Below are positions 1 to 7,280 of a DNA stretch of 9,903 nt, piece by piece. The stretch is taken from NCBI GenBank assembly GCA_964424545.1, contig CAYRJN010000143.1:1-9903 (forward strand), given 5' to 3'. The DNA is from JAUVIB01 sp964424545. GTDB lineage: Bacteria; Calditrichota; Calditrichia; Calditrichales; Calditrichaceae. Made by a program: the position numbers and the translations under genes. Within the stretch, counting starts at the first letter, position 1; each line of letters starts with the position of its first letter. The notes beneath the pieces are model-generated. The model saw only the letters and a list, made by a program, of their open reading frames with translations, made no database searches and was not told where the DNA came from.

Positions 1-387
1 AAGGCCGAAATTATGTAAAAGTTGAACAGCCTCTTCTTCCCTTGGGGATTCGTCGATAAGCGGCGCAGGCAACAGTACATTATCAAGAACCGTTATATAT
101 GGCAAAAGATAAAACATTTGGAATACAAAGCCAATATTTTTAGAGCGAAAACGCGTTCTGTCATTGGCGTTTAGGGCATATAAATTTTGTCCGTTAATAA
201 TAATATTGCCTGAAGTGGGTTTTAACATTCCGCCTGTGGATAGCAATAATGTTGTTTTTCCACTGCCGCTGGAACCGCGAATTACAATGAATTCTCCGTC
301 GCGGATGTTTAAGGAAATATTGTCAATGGCTTTTACTTGATTATTACCCGAACGGTAATATCTGGATAAATTTTTTATTTCTATCAT
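1..387 (-). CDS. ABC transporter ATP-binding protein, MacB/LolD type (partial, C-terminus outside window)
   Basis: This is the nucleotide-binding subunit that would power the FtsX-type permease encoded just upstream. The first 129 residues are visible. The Walker A motif GSSGSGKTT is at residues 38-46 and the Q-loop glutamine (FVFQ) is near residue 90, followed by a segment (LLPYITVLDNVLLP) typical of the MacB/LolD/FtsE group. The ABC signature, Walker B and H-loop lie beyond the window edge, so activity cannot be judged. The ATG at 385-387 is preceded by a good ribosome binding site (GAAGGA, 394-399) with 6 bases of spacing. The gene begins 27 bp after the permease stop and is clearly in the same operon. 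It is truncated by the window, with no sign of a genetic lesion. The family assignment is secure; the transported substrate or moved partner is unknown. Confidence 0.95.
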   Translation of the reverse strand, partial: MIEIKNLSRYYRSGNNQVKAIDNISLNIRDGEFIVIRGSSGSGKTTLLLSTGGMLKPTSGNIIINGQNLYALNANDRTRFRSKNIGFVFQMFYLLPYITVLDNVLLPAPLIDESPREEEAVQLLHNFGL

Positions 388-393
388 GTACAA

Positions 394-399
394 TCCTTC
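394..399 (-). promoter_or_regulatory. Ribosome binding site of the ABC ATPase gene
   Basis: Read on the minus strand the sequence is GAAGGA, 6 bases before the ATG at 387. It supports that start and translation of the ATPase as a separate product within the operon. Confidence 0.6.
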
Positions 400-414
400 A
401 ATAATTACGGTAGG

Positions 415-1557
415 TTATTCGTTTAATAAAATACGCGCCGGGTCCTGAGATACCGCTGACATCATCGGAATAAAAGTGGATAGTCCGGCAAAAATAGGCG
501 CTGCAATAACCGACCATAAGAAGATAGTAAAATTAGGTTTAATGGCTTTGGCGGTAACTTTAAAAATATCGGGGCCGATACTTAAAGAAAGCGCCGTTCC
601 GATTAAGTAACCGATAAAAGCGCCGACAAGGCCGATAAAAAGCGCTTTACCCATAAATAAAAAGGCAATATCTTTACTATCGTAGCCGATTGATCGTAAT
701 ATACCGATTTCCTGTTTGCGCTCGCGGACGTTTAACCAAGCCAGCGCGCCAATCCAAATTGCGGCGATTATAATAACAAAGGGCAAAATGAAAGCAAAAT
801 ATTTTTGAAACATCAGACGTTGTTTCTCTCTCGCTACGGCGATAGTGCGGTTCATGATTACTTTGCCTTCGGGGAGAACTTCATTCAACTGTTGACGCAA
901 GGTAATGAGGGGGTCTGTTTTCCCGTCGGTAAGACACAAACAATTAAGCGCGCGAATTTCATTGATCTGTCCCTCTTTACCAAGTATTTGCTGTACGGCT
1001 TTTAGGGGAGCAAAAATACGAATATCGTCTTCGCTTCCGTTTTCATTTAATGAATAAGCTACTTTAAAATGCAAACCCGAAACGGACAGAGTGTCGTCTT
1101 TCTGAAGGTTGAATTCTTTGGCGATTTCGTACCCGAGAATGACCGTACCCTGTTGAATGGAAAAAATCATAGGCGCCTTTTTTTTGCCGGAAGGTTCGAT
1201 CTCATTGGAAATACCGGTTAAAATAATCTCTCTGCCCCGCCATTTTATTTTTTGCTGCAAGGTAGCTGTAAGATGAGCGTATGAAAAATTTTTAAATTTA
1301 TTGAATTTTAAAACATAATCCTGCGGCATGGTATTATTGGAATAACCCGTCGCCCAAAAGTCGTTAATATTGGTCTCTTTAGGGATAACACGTAAATTAA
1401 AACCCATATCTCGGGTTAAACGGATTGTTTCACGATTGGATGCTCCCGTCATGGTGAAAAATCCGGTGAACAGAGCAACGGCCGTAATAACGGCAACTAT
1501 GCCAAGTAAAAAATTCAGTTTTCTGTATTTGATCTCTTTTAAAATAAGTGATAACAT
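415..1557 (-). CDS. ABC transporter permease, MacB/FtsX family, with periplasmic CxC motif
   Basis: This 380-residue inner-membrane protein has the four-helix MacB layout. Helix 1 is at about 16-38, a large periplasmic domain (MacB_PCD-like) at about 40-250, and helices 2-4 at about 254-276, 303-327 and 343-366. The FtsX signature regions are present: the coupling segment NVRERKQEIGILRSIGY (276-292) and the C-terminal SQDPARILL (370-378). The ATPase is encoded separately, as in LolCDE or FtsEX. With a single permease gene it probably acts as a homodimer. Its only two cysteines, C206 and C208, form a CxC motif in the periplasmic domain. The ATG abuts the TAA of the preceding gene, implying coupled translation; a weak purine stretch (AAGAGAG) lies about 8 bases upstream. 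MacB-type machines move lipoproteins or peptides, or transmit force across the membrane; which applies here is unknown. Confidence 0.93.
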   Translation of the reverse strand: MLSLILKEIKYRKLNFLLGIVAVITAVALFTGFFTMTGASNRETIRLTRDMGFNLRVIPKETNINDFWATGYSNNTMPQDYVLKFNKFKNFSYAHLTATLQQKIKWRGREIILTGISNEIEPSGKKKAPMIFSIQQGTVILGYEIAKEFNLQKDDTLSVSGLHFKVAYSLNENGSEDDIRIFAPLKAVQQILGKEGQINEIRALNCLCLTDGKTDPLITLRQQLNEVLPEGKVIMNRTIAVAREKQRLMFQKYFAFILPFVIIIAAIWIGALAWLNVRERKQEIGILRSIGYDSKDIAFLFMGKALFIGLVGAFIGYLIGTALSLSIGPDIFKVTAKAIKPNFTIFLWSVIAAPIFAGLSTFIPMMSAVSQDPARILLNE

Positions 1558-2742
1558 TTATAACGCTCTCTTTTTTGATCCGATATAAATTATGATTCCG
1601 CCTACAACGACCAATATAAAAAATATTAGCATATAAATATAAATATTTTTACCGGAAGATCCGTCTACTGAAAGCGAATCGTTTAAGGAGTCGATATTTG
1701 ATGCCGTTAAGTTGTTTTTATTATAATCTTTGATAACCTTAATGGCGCCTTCCGTATAGCCGTATAGCGTTCCCGTTCCCAAAGCACCCTGTTTGCGTTC
1801 TTTATCGGGCGATATGGAAAGAATTTGACTCATCTCGGCTTTAACAAAAGGATTTTCCGCGTCAAATTTATGCCATTTTTGTACTTCTTTCTGCCGTCGT
1901 CTATCCCAGCGGATCGGCAACATTTTCCCGAGTATCCACGAACGGTCCAAGCCGCATTCGCAATCGGCGCCGACAATGGTAAGCAGATTATTAATATTAA
2001 CCTGCTGTAATAAAGCGTTTTGCAAAGACTGTCCCATAATGCGTCCGCGCCCATATAAGATAACAACCGCCGGCTGTTGCAGGTAATCTTCTTTTAAACC
2101 GATACTCCATAAAAGAACGCGCTCGTTTTTTAACCGATCGTGTTTAAGGACAACGAGAGCGGGAGGATTGTCAACGGGCTTGGGCATCTTATCTTTTGTG
2201 GATGAAATGGTTCTAATTGAGAAGTCTATTTCGTTCAACACCTTTTTGTTTTGAACGCTGTCGCTGCCCTCAATAAATAAAACTACGGCGTAAGATTTGA
2301 CGATATTCATTAGTATTTCAATGCGGGTGGCGGATGTAATAACGTCTTCCAAAAGCGCCCAAACGGATTCTTTAAATTTTTTCGCATCTTTTTTCAGGTG
2401 AAAAGTCAGCGAAGCGGTTTTATCCGGATTAACCAAAACGGCAATGGGCGATGTGTGTTTTTTTTCAGTATTATAATATTTCATAGCCGGATGATTCCTT
2501 TGACTGACAACGTCGATTATTTGCGCTTGCACATTAGCGTCCAAAAGAGCGGCATAAGAGATACGTTTGAACTGAGATATCATGTCCGAATTAACGAATT
2601 TATCTTTATAAAAGTAGAGTTGATAATTATCCGTTCCGAAATCGGCAAAACCAATTTCTCGCACTGTATAACGGCAGGCAAATGCGGGAACGCTTAATAA
2701 AAGGGCGAGTAAAACAAGTGCAATTTTTTTATATTTATTCAA
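1558..2742 (-). CDS. Exported protein of unknown function with C-terminal membrane anchor, partner of ABC permease
   Basis: I do not recognise a named family. From the TTG start at 2740-2742 the product is 394 residues: a hydrophobic signal peptide (about 6-22, ending PAFA before C23), a periplasmic region of about 340 residues, one transmembrane helix (about 367-387) and a short basic tail (SKKRAL). This predicts a type I membrane protein facing the periplasm. It has only three cysteines: C23, directly after the predicted cleavage site, and C261/C263 in a CxC motif (DCECGLDRSWILG). The alpha/beta pattern with AVVILYGRGR (225-234 region) before the CxC might suggest a thioredoxin-like fold, which is inference. 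C23 could instead be lipidated, but AFA-C is a poor lipobox. It is first in a tight operon with an FtsX-type permease and ATPase, so it is likely a dedicated periplasmic partner. Confidence 0.85.
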   Translation of the reverse strand: MNKYKKIALVLLALLLSVPAFACRYTVREIGFADFGTDNYQLYFYKDKFVNSDMISQFKRISYAALLDANVQAQIIDVVSQRNHPAMKYYNTEKKHTSPIAVLVNPDKTASLTFHLKKDAKKFKESVWALLEDVITSATRIEILMNIVKSYAVVLFIEGSDSVQNKKVLNEIDFSIRTISSTKDKMPKPVDNPPALVVLKHDRLKNERVLLWSIGLKEDYLQQPAVVILYGRGRIMGQSLQNALLQQVNINNLLTIVGADCECGLDRSWILGKMLPIRWDRRRQKEVQKWHKFDAENPFVKAEMSQILSISPDKERKQGALGTGTLYGYTEGAIKVIKDYNKNNLTASNIDSLNDSLSVDGSSGKNIYIYMLIFFILVVVGGIIIYIGSKKRAL

Positions 2743-2746
2743 AAAT

Positions 2747-2755
2747 ATCACCTTT
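2747..2755 (-). promoter_or_regulatory. Strong ribosome binding site that selects a TTG start
   Basis: On the minus strand this reads AAAGGTGAT, a long match to the 16S rRNA anti-Shine-Dalgarno sequence. It lies 4-6 bases before the TTG at 2740-2742. An in-frame GTG at 2749-2751 sits inside this site and would have almost no spacing, so TTG is the likelier initiator and the protein loses three residues compared with the longest reading frame. Confidence 0.6.
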
Positions 2756-2845
2756 CTTTTAAAGTAAAAATTTTGGTTTCATCTCATTTCTTGTGGTTAG
2801 ATAAAAATATAAGCGTAATTATGTTTTTAAGTGTTTTTGCTTTAC

Positions 2846-2875
2846 CATATAGATAAAATAAATTTTTCCTGTAAA
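2846..2875 (-). promoter_or_regulatory. Possible promoter of the three-gene ABC operon
   Basis: On the minus strand, TTTACA (2870-2875) and TATATG (2846-2851) are separated by 18 bases and would start transcription about 100 bases before the TTG start. The -35 matches five of six sigma-70 consensus positions and the -10 four of six. In sequence this AT-rich such matches arise by chance, so this is only a candidate. Confidence 0.22.
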
Positions 2876-3155
2876 GTCGATTTATCGAGATCAACCGTAT
2901 AAATTAGCATAAATCCATAGTTTAGGTAGATTCGCTCTATTTACAAAATAAAGTGCACGGTAATTTTTATAGATCGCCGGTTTTCCCTAACATTACGGGC
3001 CTGAGAAAACAGTCAAGCCGCTTTAAACAATAAGTTTACAAAGCTTATGCCGTTATAGCGAATTCACGGTACTAAAAAATCGATTATTATGTTTTATCAG
3101 GTTTTATTAGCATAAGTTGGGATATCGGCCTTCCATATAACCTATATTCTTTCAA

Positions 3156-4778
3156 TTAATAATTAAGTTTCCAGTTATTATCAACTTTAATTTCAACGGT
3201 CTTTACTTTTTTGATATAGTCGATTAAAATATTGCGCATTTCTTCGTTGGATTTGAATAAAATAGACGGCGTTTTAATTCCTGCCGCCGCGAGATGGCCG
3301 CCGCCGCCAGTGGCGCGGTAGCTGTTCATTACGACTTTATAAACCTTTTTCTCATCAAGCGGCTTATGATTTTTTAAAAGAATAAGGTTTTTTATGCGAT
3401 TGCCCGGTTTATTTTTTATATGAATTTCATAAGCAATGCCATCGCCCATGTCATAGTTATACCCCTGAAAATCGGGATTGGTTTCAACTTTGCCGCTTTT
3501 ATAGATATAAAATTGTGCGCAATACTCCAAATAATCTTTTATCTGCTTACCGGTCATTTCGACTACATACAAATAGTTCTCATAGCGATACATAGCATAA
3601 GCGTCTTTTACCTGCAAAGTACGTGGTGTAATATTCAAGCGATCATTAAAGGATGCCGCAAAAGAAATATCGGCGTCGGTAAAATTAAGCTGGGCTTGAT
3701 TAATCAATTGAACATAGGGTGTATCTTTAAAGCGTGAATTTTTTCCGGAAAGCGTTATTTTTAAAACGCCAATGGGCGTATGGATGTATTGTAATGTTTT
3801 ATTATGATAGTAACGCATCAGACTTTCAATAGCCGGAGAGGCGGAGACATCGTTCATAGGTTCGAGCCAGCCATTTTTTTCCATAATATTTACGGAATGG
3901 CTGTCCTTACGGAGGATAATTTGAGCTACGCCGAGATTATAGGCGCGAGAACCGGCATTGATTATCAATGGCGCTTTTTGCGTTGAATCAAGCGAAACGG
4001 TTTTTTTATAGGGAATCATTTTATGAGAGTGTCCGGCAAGAATTAGGTCGAATCCGCTAATCTGCTCGGCAACAAGTCGAGATGCATTGCCGTTAGGCAA
4101 CCCCCTGGCGGCTGTTTGATTACGATCGTATTCGGCATTCGTGCCGGCGTGGAACATACCGATTAATATATCTACCTGCGGACGAAGAAGATCTCGATAT
4201 TTTTTTGCGGTTGTGATCATATCTGCCCAAATGATCCCGGGATATAAGTCTGGATCAAGCCATAAAGGTATTGCCGGTGTGGTTAAACCGATAATGCCGA
4301 TTGTTATACCGTTTTTTTTAATAATCGTATAGGGCTTAAAATAGCTGCTTTTGTCAGGTAAAACCGAATTTGCTGACAGCCATGGAAAATCCGATTGCCT
4401 ACGTGCGCGATTGTAAACAAAAAGTCCCTGTTCAATATCATGATTGCCTACGGTAAAAGCATCGTATTTCATATAGTTTAAAGTAAGTATCATAGGATTG
4501 GGGACATCCGTTTCGATTTTATTAAAATAATAAATTAAGGGCGTACCTTGTAAAAGATCACCGCAATCCACCAATAATACGTTTTTATATTTCAAACGAT
4601 AATCGCTTACGCGTGTGTATATTTTTGCCAAGCCGTAATCGGCCGGTTTATCGCTAAAATAGTCATAAGGATAGACATTGCCGTGCACGTCCGTTGTTTG
4701 TAGTACGTAGAGCGTGTCAAAGTTTTGTGAAAACAGAAATGCGGCGGTAAAATAAATAAATAATATTATTTTTTTCAT
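3156..4778 (-). CDS. Secreted bifunctional 5'-nucleotidase / 2',3'-cyclic-nucleotide phosphodiesterase (UshA/CpdB family)
   Basis: This 540-residue protein has a signal peptide (about 1-17, ending FLFS) and should act in the periplasm, removing phosphate from nucleotides. The N-terminal metallophosphatase domain shows the full dinuclear metal site: D30 and H32 (TDVHGN), D74 (VDCGD), N112-H113 (GNHD), H209 (GMFHAG), and H249/H251 (AGHSH). The C-terminal 5'-nucleotidase domain spans about 330-510 and contains VVMNSYRATGGGGH, which with YPYDYF after the first metal motif resembles the CpdB branch more than UshA. Length is shorter than enterobacterial CpdB (about 650) and close to UshA (about 550). 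The ATG has a moderate ribosome binding site (GGAAG, about 9 bases upstream). It follows the transporter gene by 62 bp. Family is secure, preferred substrate is not. A role in phosphate scavenging is inferred from the nearby Pho-type regulators. Confidence 0.94.
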   Translation of the reverse strand: MKKIILFIYFTAAFLFSQNFDTLYVLQTTDVHGNVYPYDYFSDKPADYGLAKIYTRVSDYRLKYKNVLLVDCGDLLQGTPLIYYFNKIETDVPNPMILTLNYMKYDAFTVGNHDIEQGLFVYNRARRQSDFPWLSANSVLPDKSSYFKPYTIIKKNGITIGIIGLTTPAIPLWLDPDLYPGIIWADMITTAKKYRDLLRPQVDILIGMFHAGTNAEYDRNQTAARGLPNGNASRLVAEQISGFDLILAGHSHKMIPYKKTVSLDSTQKAPLIINAGSRAYNLGVAQIILRKDSHSVNIMEKNGWLEPMNDVSASPAIESLMRYYHNKTLQYIHTPIGVLKITLSGKNSRFKDTPYVQLINQAQLNFTDADISFAASFNDRLNITPRTLQVKDAYAMYRYENYLYVVEMTGKQIKDYLEYCAQFYIYKSGKVETNPDFQGYNYDMGDGIAYEIHIKNKPGNRIKNLILLKNHKPLDEKKVYKVVMNSYRATGGGGHLAAAGIKTPSILFKSNEEMRNILIDYIKKVKTVEIKVDNNWKLNY

Positions 4779-4840
4779 ATTGTAATTCTTCCGTTAATTT
4801 GTAGTATCATTCGGCGGTGGCAAATTAGCAACCGATTCGT

Positions 4841-6088
4841 TTAATTCGGATTATGTGTAATTTTTATAAAAGGATAAATAATTAAAAATAGAAATCCTGT
4901 AGTTAAAAAAGCGGTATACAACCCGAATAAATCGGCAATGTAACCGAAAAGAGGCGCATAAATGATAATGATAATGGTTTGCAACTGCGATTCGGTTGAT
5001 AATCCTGAAGCCATAACGTTGCCCGAAATGATTTCACTTAAATAACTGACCAACATCGGACGGCGAATATTTTGTACAATATATATCCCCACAAAGAGTA
5101 TTACCGCCATAATTATTATATCAAACTTTAAAAATAGTCCTGAAATTCCGATAATGACAACACCGACGATATAAGTTAAGTTAATCGCTTTATCCAAACG
5201 GCTGACGCGCCTTTCAATCCGGTATGCATTTTTCGAAGCATAGGAAGTGACGAGATAAAGTAAAGTATAAATAACGCCGATAAATATTGCCGTGCGTTTA
5301 TCCTGTTCCATGGCAGCAAATAACGGGAAAGACAGAGCAAGAGATTTAATTAAAGGTTGTAAATAATCTTTAGTTGTTTTGTATAGAGCGGTAAATATTG
5401 AAGCGCTGAACAGGCCGTGCAATATTTTAGGATTTTTAAATTCCGTTATAAAAAGTTTTACAGCATTTTTCGTGTGATTAGCGATATCCTTTAAGCGTAT
5501 TTCCTCATTCCTGCCGTCAAGGGCGTTGGGATAGGTTGCCAATTGGATAAGATTAATAATATAAGGTATTGTAGAAACAGCAAAAATAAATTGGAGGTTG
5601 TCGGAATAGAAAACAATAATCATAGCAATAAATGCGCTTAAGGCCGAACCAAGCTGCGAGCAGGAACGCGTACTGCCGTAATATTGCGTTTTTAAACTTA
5701 ATTGATTGTTCAGGCGTAGATATTCTAATATCATGGCTTTATGTGTGCCGGAGCGGAAAGCCTCGCCCACGCCGAAAAATATCATCGCAAAAATAAGGAG
5801 AGACATTTTGGATACAAGAAAAAACAATACAAATGAAACAAGGTATGCGGACATAGAAAGAAGCATGGATTTTTTACGACCGAAGGCATCTGCCATAATG
5901 CCCGAGGGGATTTCAAGAAGATTTACCGTTATCTGTCTAACGGAATAGAGAATGCCGATTTGCAGATAGTTCAAACCGATTTCATGCAAATACAACAAAA
6001 AAAAGGGATCGAAAAAGCGCAGGTTTTTCAAAAAACCATAGGCGCAAAATTGATAATATTGTCTGTTTTTTACAAAGGTTTTATCCAT
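4841..6088 (-). CDS. Major facilitator superfamily transporter, substrate unknown
   Basis: This 415-residue protein is hydrophobic throughout, with about 12 predicted membrane helices, the usual MFS size. The conserved loop between helices 2 and 3 is clear: GIMADAFGRKKSM (63-75), preceded by LLEIPSG, as in many DHA1-type drug/H+ antiporters and poorly characterised relatives. A basic cytoplasmic loop after helix 6 (about residues 193-215) separates the two halves. The ATG at 6086-6088 has no evident Shine-Dalgarno sequence, but an in-frame TGA lies three codons upstream, so it cannot be extended. The nucleotidase gene follows by 62 bp, so co-transcription is plausible. Transport of a nucleoside released by that enzyme is an attractive guess, but no residue supports it; drug or metabolite efflux is equally possible. 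Confidence 0.9.
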   Translation of the reverse strand: MDKTFVKNRQYYQFCAYGFLKNLRFFDPFFLLYLHEIGLNYLQIGILYSVRQITVNLLEIPSGIMADAFGRKKSMLLSMSAYLVSFVLFFLVSKMSLLIFAMIFFGVGEAFRSGTHKAMILEYLRLNNQLSLKTQYYGSTRSCSQLGSALSAFIAMIIVFYSDNLQFIFAVSTIPYIINLIQLATYPNALDGRNEEIRLKDIANHTKNAVKLFITEFKNPKILHGLFSASIFTALYKTTKDYLQPLIKSLALSFPLFAAMEQDKRTAIFIGVIYTLLYLVTSYASKNAYRIERRVSRLDKAINLTYIVGVVIIGISGLFLKFDIIIMAVILFVGIYIVQNIRRPMLVSYLSEIISGNVMASGLSTESQLQTIIIIIYAPLFGYIADLFGLYTAFLTTGFLFLIIYPFIKITHNPN

Positions 6089-6133
6089 TAGCCGTCATTT
6101 AGATGTTTTATATCATCGTAAATATCAGTATAA

Positions 6134-6162
6134 AATGTATGAGTTTAAAAGGAAATATCCAA
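6134..6162 (-). promoter_or_regulatory. Possible promoter of the MFS-phosphatase pair
   Basis: On the minus strand TTGGAT (6157-6162) and TACATT (6134-6139) are 17 bases apart in the 130-bp gap before the transporter gene. The -35 half overlaps one arm of the inverted repeat at 6156-6175. The match is moderate and the region AT-rich, so confidence is low. Confidence 0.22.
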
Positions 6163-6175
6163 TATTTTTTGGATA
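6156..6175 (-). terminator. Short AT-rich hairpin downstream of the AgmX/PglI-like gene, possible weak terminator
   Basis: TATCCAA (6156-6162) and TTGGATA (6169-6175) form a perfect 7-bp stem with a 6-base loop. Read on the minus strand it begins 44 bases after the stop of the AgmX/PglI-like gene and is followed by TTTCCTTTT. The stem is short and poor in GC, so it would be a weak terminator at best; an operator for the next gene is an alternative. Confidence 0.3.
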
Positions 6176-6218
6176 AAGAGCGTTATAAATGTTTCTATCC
6201 GATGGTGTTTGTTCACTT

Positions 6219-7142
6219 TCAATTAAAAGCGAATTTTTGCACAGTGCGCACAATGCCCATTTTTTTATCTAACTTTTGAAAATCCCGCCAGCGCCTGATT
6301 GTTTTTTTAATGCATTGTTCTACCAATGGATCGTTTATGGTAGATTTAAGCACGCGAATACTTTCCGGAATAACGTAACCATCATATGAAATTCTAAATT
6401 CAAATTTTATATACCCCTTGATATTGCTGTTGATGCGGCGCGCCTTATGAAAGCAATGTTCTACCATAGGCAAATGCGTTGCGACAACGCGACTGATTTC
6501 ATCGGGGTCGCGATAGCCGGCTTGTTCCGTTTGCGGCTGATGCAATAATTCGTCTGTAACATTAATGTACATTACACCGCGCCGCGATAAATCGTATTCA
6601 AACGGGTGTGAGACGAGATCATATACACTGCTGTATTTATGCATTTTGGTTTTTTTGCGACGTAGAGGTATGCCCCGTTTAACGGCGGCGCCGGATTTAT
6701 TGCTTTCGCTTGTCAGTTCTGCAATTAATTGATCATCGGTGTTAATTTCCAAATCTTCAAATTCAGCCAAATCACCGTAGGGGGCCGTTCCGCTCGGGGG
6801 AATATAGACGCTTTGTCGGGCTTTCTCTTCGGCGATTTTTATTTCAAGAGCCCTTTTTCCTTTAGGAGAAAGAATATGATCCTTGTTGGTATCGCCGAGA
6901 ATAGTTTCGCCTGTTTGTTTTGGTTCTTCTACAAGTAATTTGGAAATGAGATTAACGTAGCGTTTTTTTATAATCTTTTTGTAAGAAGATTGATGTTGTT
7001 TATAATCAAAACTTCCTATTATTGTGATAAAACAGGTTACTAAAACAAATACGCTGAAAAGTATTTGAAAATAAAGCTTATTGTCTTCTCGGAAAACTTT
7101 TTTGGTAAAATAATAATTAAATTCTGCGTTTGATTTCATCAT
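6219..7142 (-). CDS. AgmX/PglI C-terminal domain (TonB-like) single-pass membrane protein
   Basis: With the ATG at 7140-7142 the product is 307 residues. A short N-terminal cytoplasmic stretch (FNYYFTKKVFRED) precedes a membrane helix at about 24-45, then a charged linker (about 46-205), then a C-terminal domain of about 95 residues (213-307). The C-terminal domain fits the AgmX/PglI family: EISRVVATHLPMVEHCF, an IKFEFRISYDGYV strand, a VLKS turn, and PLVEQCIKKTIRRW. Cysteines C230 and C277 are at positions where this family tends to carry a cysteine pair, possibly a disulfide. TonB-like proteins link inner-membrane energy to the envelope, and AgmX/PglI founders act in myxobacterial gliding. 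No ExbB/ExbD gene is nearby. Start choice is uncertain: an upstream TTG (7199) and ATG (7184) are in frame, but none has a good ribosome binding site, and this start gives the family-like N-terminus. Confidence 0.82.
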   Translation of the reverse strand: MMKSNAEFNYYFTKKVFREDNKLYFQILFSVFVLVTCFITIIGSFDYKQHQSSYKKIIKKRYVNLISKLLVEEPKQTGETILGDTNKDHILSPKGKRALEIKIAEEKARQSVYIPPSGTAPYGDLAEFEDLEINTDDQLIAELTSESNKSGAAVKRGIPLRRKKTKMHKYSSVYDLVSHPFEYDLSRRGVMYINVTDELLHQPQTEQAGYRDPDEISRVVATHLPMVEHCFHKARRINSNIKGYIKFEFRISYDGYVIPESIRVLKSTINDPLVEQCIKKTIRRWRDFQKLDKKMGIVRTVQKFAFN

Positions 7143-7280
7143 GACGATTCTTGAAAATTTATTAAAACAAATATTATGAAACATTTTAATGGATTGCAAA
7201 CATTATTTTTGTTTTATAATAAAGTTGAGAGGATAAGTGAGGTTCCTGATTATCGTGGCGTTAATCTATATTGTCCATGA

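Larger units (their letters stand above)
2743..3155. other. 413-bp region without a gene, between the phosphatase and the ABC operon
   Basis: No credible reading frame is present on either strand. The left third is very AT-rich and should hold the promoter and leader of the ABC operon. Two imperfect inverted repeats are visible: GTTTTC at 2980-2985 facing GAAAAC at 3005-3010, with an inner CCC/GGG pair, and ATAAGTTT at 3030-3037 facing AAGCTTAT at 3041-3048 with a 3-base loop. On the minus strand the second would lie about 110 bases past the phosphatase stop and is followed by TTGTTT, so it could be a weak terminator. No convincing stem plus long T-run was found. It could also contain a decayed gene or a small RNA, which I cannot show. 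Confidence 0.6.

Noticed and set aside
1830..2066. Minus-strand 78-codon frame overlapping the exported-protein gene in another frame
   Set aside because: It is nested within a longer, well-supported gene on the same strand, and there is no initiation signal.
2398..2697. Plus-strand reading frame of 99 codons over the exported-protein gene
   Set aside because: It has no ribosome binding site or domain and is fully antisense to a gene with a signal peptide, anchor and strong ribosome binding site.
2743..2751. GTG start adding three residues to the exported protein
   Set aside because: The GTG lies within the Shine-Dalgarno sequence, leaving no usable spacing; TTG at 2740-2742 is placed correctly.
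3420..3737. Plus-strand reading frame of 105 codons inside the phosphatase gene
   Set aside because: It lies wholly antisense to a well-supported metallophosphatase gene, has no ribosome binding site and shows no recognisable domain; it is a shadow frame.
7143..7199. N-terminal extension of the AgmX/PglI-like protein from a TTG at 7199 or ATG at 7184
   Set aside because: Neither has a ribosome binding site and the extra residues do not resemble family N-termini. The start at 7142 is preferred, but the longer forms are not excluded.
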